This document shows, one piece after another, positions 59,120 through 64,000 of a DNA stretch of 64,000 bases. The stretch is from positions 1-64,000 of the forward strand of contig NZ_LOKX01000010.1 of assembly GCF_002211285.1 (NCBI RefSeq), read 5' to 3'. Every line of letters starts with the position of its first letter. Within the stretch, counting starts at the first letter, position 1. The translations under genes and the position numbers were made by a program. Origin of the DNA: Rhizobium sp. R635. GTDB lineage: Bacteria; Pseudomonadota; Alphaproteobacteria; Rhizobiales; Rhizobiaceae. A model generated the notes under the pieces. That model made no database searches. It saw only the letters and a program-made list of their open reading frames with translations, and had not been told where the DNA came from.

Positions 59120-60961
59120 TCAGTACACGCGAGCTTTCGGCTCGATCTTGTGCGGATCGATGCCTTCGGCGATGAGCTCGGTGTGAACAGGGCGATAGTC
59201 GAGCTTGACGTCGCCCGCCTCGTTCACCCAGGCAAGCGTGTGCTTGCGCCAGTTGACGTCGTCGCGGCCGGCGAATGCGCCCTCGGTATAATCCTCGCGG
59301 GCATGCGAGCCGCGGCTCTCCTTGCGGGCCTCGGCGCCGTAGATCGTCGTGATGGCGTTTGCCATCAGGTTTTGCAGCTCGAGCGTTTCCACGAGATCGG
59401 AGTTCCAGACCATCGAACGGTCGGTGACCTTGATGTCCTTCATTTCACCCCAGATCGCCGAAATACGCCGGCAACCGGATTCCAGCGATTCCTGCGTGCG
59501 GAAGACCGCCGCGTCTTCCTGCATGGCGCGCTGCATCTTTTCGCGCAGGTCGGCCGTCGGCGTGCCGCCGCTGGCATGGCGCAGGCCGTCGAAGCGGTCC
59601 ATGATCTTGTCGCAGGCCGCAACGTTGAGGTGCGGGACCGGCGCTGCGCGGTCGATGACCTCGCCGGCGCGGATCGCAGCGGCGCGGCCGAAGACCACGA
59701 GGTCGATCAGCGAGTTGGAGCCGAGACGGTTGGCGCCGTGCACCGAGGCGCAGCCTGCTTCACCCACGGCCATCAGGCCGGGGATGATCCGTTCCGGATT
59801 GGCGCTGTCGGCGTTCAGCACTTCGCCCCAGTAATTGGTCGGAATGCCGCCCATATTGTAGTGAACGGTCGGCAGGACCGGGATCGGCTCGCGCGTGACG
59901 TCGACGCCGGCGAAGATCTTGGCGCTCTCGGAAATCCCCGGCAGGCGTTCATGCAGAACGGCCGGATCGAGATGGTCGAGGTGCAGGAAGATGTGATCCT
60001 TGTTCTTGCCGACGCCGCGGCCTTCACGGATCTCGAGCGTCATGCAGCGCGAGACGACGTCACGCGAGGCAAGGTCCTTGGCCGACGGCGCGTAGCGCTC
60101 CATGAAACGCTCGCCTTCGGAATTGACGAGGTAGCCGCCTTCGCCGCGCGCGCCTTCGGTGATCAGACAGCCAGAACCGTAGATGCCGGTCGGGTGGAAC
60201 TGCACGAATTCCATGTCCTGCAGCGGCAGGCCGGCGCGCGCCACCATGCCGCCACCGTCGCCGGTGCAGGTATGGGCCGAGGTCGCCGAGAAATAAGCGC
60301 GGCCGTAGCCGCCGGTCGCCAGCACCACCATCTTGGCGGCGAAACGATGGATCGTGCCGTCATCCAGGCACCAGGCGACGACGCCGGTGCAGCGGCTGCC
60401 GTCTTCCGACATGATCAGGTCGAGCGCGAAATATTCGATGAAGAATTCGGCGTTGTGGCGCAGCGACTGGCCGTAGAGCGTGTGCAGGATGGCGTGGCCG
60501 GTACGGTCGGCGACGGCGCAGGTGCGCTGCACCGGCGGGCCTTCGCCGTAGTTCTGCATGTGGCCGCCGAACGGGCGCTGGTAGATCTTGCCTTCCTCGT
60601 TGCGCGAGAACGGCACGCCATAATGTTCGAGCTCATAGACCGCCTTCGGCGCTTCCATGGTGAGATACTGCATGGCGTCGACGTCGCCGAGCCAGTCGGA
60701 ACCCTTGACAGTGTCGTAGAGGTGCCATTGCCAGCTGTCCGGCGTCATGTTGCGCAGCGAGGCGGCGATGCCGCCCTGGGCCGCGACGGTGTGTGAGCGG
60801 GTCGGGAATACCTTGGTGATGCAGGCGGTGCGGAAACCCTGCTCGGCCATGCCGAGCGTGGCGCGCAGGCCCGCGCCGCCGGCGCCGACGACGATCACGT
60901 CATAGGAGTGATCGACATATTTGTAGGCCTTGCCATTCTGGGCGGGTGAGGTCGGTGCCAT
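59120..60961 (-). CDS. sdhA: Succinate dehydrogenase flavoprotein subunit
   Basis: A 613-residue FAD subunit. [19 protein letters not shown] is the FAD-binding start, [16 protein letters not shown] contains the His that binds FAD covalently, and [21 protein letters not shown] and the [14 protein letters not shown] segment ([14 protein letters not shown]) form the active site. It oxidises succinate to fumarate. Confidence 0.98.
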   Translation of the reverse strand: MAPTSPAQNGKAYKYVDHSYDVIVVGAGGAGLRATLGMAEQGFRTACITKVFPTRSHTVAAQGGIAASLRNMTPDSWQWHLYDTVKGSDWLGDVDAMQYLTMEAPKAVYELEHYGVPFSRNEEGKIYQRPFGGHMQNYGEGPPVQRTCAVADRTGHAILHTLYGQSLRHNAEFFIEYFALDLIMSEDGSRCTGVVAWCLDDGTIHRFAAKMVVLATGGYGRAYFSATSAHTCTGDGGGMVARAGLPLQDMEFVQFHPTGIYGSGCLITEGARGEGGYLVNSEGERFMERYAPSAKDLASRDVVSRCMTLEIREGRGVGKNKDHIFLHLDHLDPAVLHERLPGISESAKIFAGVDVTREPIPVLPTVHYNMGGIPTNYWGEVLNADSANPERIIPGLMAVGEAGCASVHGANRLGSNSLIDLVVFGRAAAIRAGEVIDRAAPVPHLNVAACDKIMDRFDGLRHASGGTPTADLREKMQRAMQEDAAVFRTQESLESGCRRISAIWGEMKDIKVTDRSMVWNSDLVETLELQNLMANAITTIYGAEARKESRGSHAREDYTEGAFAGRDDVNWRKHTLAWVNEAGDVKLDYRPVHTELIAEGIDPHKIEPKARVY

Positions 60962-60968
60962 GACGAGC

Positions 60969-61349
60969 TTATCCTACGAATGCGATTTTCAGAATGGCGA
61001 AGAGACAGAGGCCGGCGATCAGGATCGCGAAGAACGTGTTCAGCATCAGCAGAGCGACCTTGCCGAACTCGCCGTGCACGTAATCCTCGATGATGACCTG
61101 CATTCCGAGCTTCATATGAATGACGCCTGAGATCACCATCAGCCCCATGACGACGGCGACGAAGGGGTTCGACAGCGCGCGAACCACATCCGCATAGGGC
61201 GCGCCCGCATAGGCGATCATGAAGATGACGAAGAAGAGGATGAGCGGGATGTTGGCGACGGCCGTCAGCCGCTGGCGCCAGAAATGGTCCGTGCCGTCCT
61301 TGGCGGAGCCGAGCCCGCGAACCTTGCCGAGGGGGGTGCGCATATCCAT
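60969..61349 (-). CDS. sdhD: Succinate dehydrogenase membrane anchor
   Basis: A 126-residue hydrophobic anchor with three helices. [17 protein letters not shown] at the start and the haem/quinone residues in [19 protein letters not shown] (His and Asp-Tyr) are typical of alphaproteobacterial SdhD. It is eight bases from sdhA. Confidence 0.95.
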   Translation of the reverse strand: MDMRTPLGKVRGLGSAKDGTDHFWRQRLTAVANIPLILFFVIFMIAYAGAPYADVVRALSNPFVAVVMGLMVISGVIHMKLGMQVIIEDYVHGEFGKVALLMLNTFFAILIAGLCLFAILKIAFVG

Positions 61350-61359
61350 GAGAGGGCCT

Positions 61360-61755
61360 TCAGAAGCGAATGAGGAAGCCGATCACCCAGACCAGAACGG
61401 TCAGACAGAGCGACCCGATGACGTTGGCGATGGCAAGCTTGGTCGAAAATTCCTTCTCGAAACCGTAGCCGAGGTCCCACATGAGATGGCGGAAGCCGCC
61501 GAGCATGTGGTGCAGCAATGCCCAAGTATAACCGAGCAGCACGAGCTTGCCGATCAGGCTGCCGAGCACCCAGTTGGCCCAGTCGTAGGAGCCCTGGCCG
61601 CTTGCCGCCGCGATCAGCCACCAGGCGACGAGCAGCGTGCCGACATAGAGCGCACCACCGGTAATGCGGTGGACGATGGACATGACCATGGTGGGAATAG
61701 GTTTATAAATTTGTAAATGCGGCGACAGGGGCCGGTTATTTGTCACGTTCGCCAT
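61360..61755 (-). CDS. sdhC: Succinate dehydrogenase cytochrome b556 subunit
   Basis: A 131-residue anchor with three helices. Both family signatures are present: [24 protein letters not shown] near the start and [13 protein letters not shown] with the haem-ligand His. The ATG at 61755 has a GAGG site; the longer ORF lacks support. It is the first gene of sdhCDAB. Confidence 0.96.
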   Translation of the reverse strand: MANVTNNRPLSPHLQIYKPIPTMVMSIVHRITGGALYVGTLLVAWWLIAAASGQGSYDWANWVLGSLIGKLVLLGYTWALLHHMLGGFRHLMWDLGYGFEKEFSTKLAIANVIGSLCLTVLVWVIGFLIRF

Positions 61756-62067
61756 CAGAACCTCGCGGCGGCTTCTCTGCGCTCCCGGATTCCGGAGCAT
61801 GCTCAGTCAACCACACGAATGACAAAATTCTCTGTGTGCGTTGCATCAATTGCGACGTTTACTCACCGAAAAGCCAGACGACAAGCACAATCGCTGTCTG
61901 CATTTAATTTAATCGATTCGGGTTACCGCGAAGTTTGCGGCTCATCCAAACTAGCCTTTTGTACTCAATATTTATGCCGCTCTTTCCTGGCGAATGGACA
62001 AGCTGCCGTTTTTGGCGCAATCTGGCGTTAACGATTTGTTAACGATTGGAATTCCGGAGCCGGCGCC
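61756..62067. other. Divergent promoter region, sdhC to secreted-protein gene
   Basis: 312 bases that should hold the sdh promoter and the promoter of the rightward gene at 62068. It is AT-richer than its surroundings. Besides the CtrA-type box near its right end I see no RNA gene or ORF. Confidence 0.55.
62028..62043 (+). promoter_or_regulatory. CtrA-type binding site candidate
   Basis: TTAA-CGATTTG-TTAA-C matches the full CtrA consensus TTAA-N7-TTAAC, here within a GTTAACGATT direct repeat. It ends 24 bases before the ATG at 62068, so it could activate or repress that gene. One short motif can arise by chance. Confidence 0.5.
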
Positions 62068-62562
62068 ATGTCTCGCAGTCTGACCGCAGTCGCCTTGCTT
62101 GCACTTGCAGCACTTGCCGCGCTTCCCGCCGCAGCGGGAGAACGCCGTCATGATGATCGCGTTGCCGGCCATCGTCACGCGCTCCACCGCGGGCTGCTTC
62201 TCGGCGAACGTGTGAGCTGGCGCGATCGCGGCATCCGTTTCGACCATGCTTACGGCCGCCGGGCCGGCAGGAACAGGATGCCGATGCTGACGCGGTTTTC
62301 GTCGGGGGCAACAAACCGCGTGGCCCGCGGCAATCTCGTCATCCTCGCGCCCCAGGCGCCGGTTTGGGACCAGGGCGGCACCTATTCCGGCTCCTCCTAC
62401 GTCTATCAGGTCGATGGCGGAACCTATGTCGGCGGCAATGGCTATGGCTTCTATCCGGCGCCACGGCCCGAGCCGATGGCACCTAAGGCGAAGGTCATCG
62501 ACGTCGCCGTCCAGGGCGATCCTTGCGCCTACGAGGCTAATGTCTGCGTCATCAGACCTTAG
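62068..62562 (+). CDS. Hypothetical secreted protein
   Basis: A 164-residue protein with a clear signal peptide (1-23, cut near PAAAG-E). The mature part is His/Arg-rich at first, then Gly/Tyr-rich, with two Cys near the C-terminus (CAYEANVC). No family recognised. CGGAGCCGG precedes the ATG. It is divergent from sdhC and its stop overlaps that of the convergent methyltransferase gene by three bases. Function unknown. Confidence 0.75.
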   Translation: MSRSLTAVALLALAALAALPAAAGERRHDDRVAGHRHALHRGLLLGERVSWRDRGIRFDHAYGRRAGRNRMPMLTRFSSGATNRVARGNLVILAPQAPVWDQGGTYSGSSYVYQVDGGTYVGGNGYGFYPAPRPEPMAPKAKVIDVAVQGDPCAYEANVCVIRP

Positions 62563-63206
62563 GAACCAAAGCGCCAGACCGTCGTCTTCTTGATCTCGCT
62601 GTCTTCCAGCGCCCGCGTCACCGGCACCTGATAGGCCGCGCAGAATTCCAGCCGCTCCCGAGGCAGGTAGCTTCGCCCCGGATCCCCGACCAGAACCAGT
62701 TTGCCCTCCGCGGCCAGCCGCGTGAACCAGGGAATGAGCGCGTCGGCGAAAGCACGGTCATAAAAGACATCGCCCGCAAGCACGATATCCGCATCGACGG
62801 CCTGTCCGACCAGATCCGCGCCGGTAAATTCCAGCGAAACCCTGTTGATCCCGGCATTCAGCCGGATCGCCGTCTCCGCCCAGGGATCGATATCGACCGC
62901 CGTGACCTCGCGGGCGCCTGCCAAGACGGCCGCGATACCGACGAGGCCGGAACCGCTGGCAAAATCCAAGACGCGCTGGCCGCGCACCGTTTCCGGATGA
63001 TCGAGGATGTAGCGCGCCAGTCCCTGCCCGCCCGCCCAGGCGAAAGCCCAGAAGGGCGGCGGCAGGCCGATCGCTTCCAGTTCCTCTTCCGTCTTCAGCC
63101 AGAGTTCATGCGCTTCGCTCGCCAGATGGAGCGAAATCTCCGGCACATGCGGCGGCGCCATCAGGCTGGTATTAGCACGGATGAAGGCTTCGGGATCGGT
63201 TTTCAA
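62559..63206 (-). CDS. ETFbeta-type protein lysine methyltransferase (METTL20-like)
   Basis: A 215-residue class I methyltransferase. The start FIRANTSLMAPPHVPEISLH and the motifs FWAFAWAGGQGLARY, VLDFASGSGLVGI (SAM-binding) and LAGDVFYD (substrate side) match the METTL20/AtETFBKMT group, which methylates lysines of the electron-transfer flavoprotein beta subunit and, in Agrobacterium, also ribosomal L7/L12. I take a TTG at 63206 as start because it overlaps the EVE gene stop (TTGA) and gives the expected length; longer ORFs run into the EVE gene. Confidence 0.8.
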   Translation of the reverse strand: MKTDPEAFIRANTSLMAPPHVPEISLHLASEAHELWLKTEEELEAIGLPPPFWAFAWAGGQGLARYILDHPETVRGQRVLDFASGSGLVGIAAVLAGAREVTAVDIDPWAETAIRLNAGINRVSLEFTGADLVGQAVDADIVLAGDVFYDRAFADALIPWFTRLAAEGKLVLVGDPGRSYLPRERLEFCAAYQVPVTRALEDSEIKKTTVWRFGS

Positions 63207-63634
63207 CGCGGCGGATTGTCCAGCCCGCCCATACGGCAGACTTCGAGATATTCCTCTTCTGTCACCGGCTGCACCGAAAGCCGCATCGAGGTGACGAGCG
63301 ACATCTTGGCAAGCGTCTCGCTCGCCTTGACGTCCTTCAGCGTCACCGGCTTCGGCATGTCCATGACGGCGCGGATATCGACGCAATCCCACTTCGGGTC
63401 GCCCTTGGCGGTGGAGTCCGGATGCGACAAGGTGCAGACTTCGACGATGCCGACGATCTCCAGCCCGTCATTGGAGTGGTAGAAGAAACCCTTGTCGCCG
63501 ATCTGCATCGCCCGCATGTTGTTGCGCGCGAGATAATTGCGCACGCCGGTCCATTCCGTGCCCTTTTCGCCGGCGGCCTTCTGCTGCTCCCAGGACCAGG
63601 AGGCGGGCTCGGATTTATAAAGCCAGTGCGCCAT
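63203..63634 (-). CDS. EVE-domain (thymocyte nuclear protein-like) protein
   Basis: A 143-residue protein of the EVE family, related to PUA-type folds that bind modified nucleotides. MAHWLYKSEPASWSWEQQ, GVRNYLARNNMRAMQIGDKGFFYHS and VTEEEYLEVCRMGG are family hallmarks. It starts two bases after the upstream YciI-like stop and overlaps the methyltransferase start. Its exact role in bacteria is not settled. Confidence 0.93.
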   Translation of the reverse strand: MAHWLYKSEPASWSWEQQKAAGEKGTEWTGVRNYLARNNMRAMQIGDKGFFYHSNDGLEIVGIVEVCTLSHPDSTAKGDPKWDCVDIRAVMDMPKPVTLKDVKASETLAKMSLVTSMRLSVQPVTEEEYLEVCRMGGLDNPPR

Positions 63635-63636
63635 GC

Positions 63637-63930
63637 TTACGCCTCCGGCTTGTTGAAGACCCAGTTGTAGGCCTTGATCTCGACGCTTTCGAACAGCCCG
63701 GCCTGAGCATAGGGGTCGGCATCGGCGAGCGCCTTTGCCTCTTGCGCGGTCTCCGCCTTGACGATGACGAGGCTGCCGCAAGCCTTGCCCTCGTCGTCGA
63801 GGAAGGGGCCGGCGATGGCGAGCTTACCCTCGGCATTGAGCTTGTTGAGATAATCGAGATGCGTCGGCCGCGTCTCCATGCGCACGTTCAGATGTCCCGG
63901 CTTGTCTTTGCAGAGAAGGGCGAAAAGCAA
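63637..63930 (-). CDS. YciI family protein
   Basis: A 97-residue YCII-domain protein: MLFALLCKDKPGHLNVRMETRPTHLDYL with the conserved His, IAGPFLDDEGKACGSLVIV and ALADADPYAQAGLFESVEI. The start is a TTG at 63930 with AGGAG seven bases upstream. It lies ten bases after gpsA and just before the EVE gene. Its catalytic role, if any, is unknown. It is a second YciI-type gene in the window, clearly different from the one at 49418. Confidence 0.9.
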   Translation of the reverse strand: MLFALLCKDKPGHLNVRMETRPTHLDYLNKLNAEGKLAIAGPFLDDEGKACGSLVIVKAETAQEAKALADADPYAQAGLFESVEIKAYNWVFNKPEA

Positions 63931-63940
63931 GTCTGTTCTC

Positions 63941-64000
63941 CTATTCGGTGGTGATTGGACGCGTCATCAGCTGCTCAATGGCATCCGATATATCGAGACT
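63941..64000 (-). CDS. gpsA: Glycerol-3-phosphate dehydrogenase (NAD(P)+), C-terminal end
   Basis: The last 19 codons and the TAG stop of a leftward gene entering from the right. The ending DAIEQLMTRPITTE resembles the C-terminus of GpsA, which makes sn-glycerol-3-phosphate for phospholipids. The gene order gpsA-yciI-EVE supports the call, but the fragment is very short. Confidence 0.6.
   Translation of the reverse strand, partial: SLDISDAIEQLMTRPITTE

Noticed and set aside
58418..60796. A 792-codon open frame on the plus strand
   Set aside because: It is antisense to sdhB and sdhA. Long antisense frames are expected at this GC content.

Overview
The window is a 64 kb piece of a high-GC alphaproteobacterial chromosome. 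It most resembles Rhizobium (leguminosarum/etli group). The reasons are an mdh-sucCDAB-lpdA operon, an sdhCDAB operon, an atpHAGDC operon, a TamA/TamB pair, an Omp19-type lipoprotein and two short palindromic intergenic repeats of the kind common in rhizobia. It looks like core chromosome: I found no insertion sequence, prophage, CRISPR array, rRNA or tRNA. The genus is an inference from memory of gene order and protein similarity, not from a search.

Layout. 1-9 kb: the start of hemA (5-aminolevulinate synthase, leftward), a glycine-zipper lipoprotein, then tamA and a very large tamB whose centre holds seven tandem 321-bp repeats. 9-12 kb: an Lrp/AsnC regulator divergent from arginase and ornithine aminotransferase (arginine to ornithine to glutamate semialdehyde). 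12-14.5 kb: cheW and a soluble double-PAS chemoreceptor. 14.5-23.5 kb: a formate block, all leftward: lysR, fdsG, fdsB, fdsA, fdhD, fdsD and an OFA-family (oxalate/formate-type) MFS transporter. 23.5-25.5 kb: an ArsR-type repressor, an SDR oxidoreductase and soxR, followed by a SoxR-type promoter that points away from soxR into a short terminated transcript with no ORF. 25.5-28.4 kb: a TPP riboswitch, a 42-codon YkoF-like remnant and a thiXZY pyrimidine/thiamine-precursor ABC transporter. 28.6-30.8 kb: an acyltransferase-3 membrane protein and an ExoY-type sugar transferase. 30.9-36 kb: the F1 part of ATP synthase, with an extra small Cys-containing gene coupled between atpD and atpC. 36-43.9 kb: housekeeping genes (priA, a DapA-family aldolase, a PlsC-type acyltransferase, xerC, a TraB/GumN protein, cytochrome b561). 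44-56 kb: a long leftward TCA operon, mdh-sucC-sucD-sucA-yciI-sucB-DUF4241-hypothetical-SDR-lysE-lpdA. 56-61.8 kb: zapE, an Omp19-like lipoprotein and sdhCDAB. 62-64 kb: a small secreted protein facing a gpsA-yciI-EVE-methyltransferase operon.

How it fits together. Most genes serve central energy metabolism: TCA enzymes, succinate dehydrogenase, F1-ATPase, NAD-linked formate oxidation and arginine catabolism. The most unusual observations are the putative SoxR-driven small RNA, the decayed YkoF gene still sitting under a TPP riboswitch and coupled to thiX, the small gene embedded by TGATG overlaps in the ATP synthase operon, and the exact 321-bp repeats in tamB. Starts were chosen from Shine-Dalgarno matches and overlaps with neighbouring genes; several differ from the longest possible ORF.
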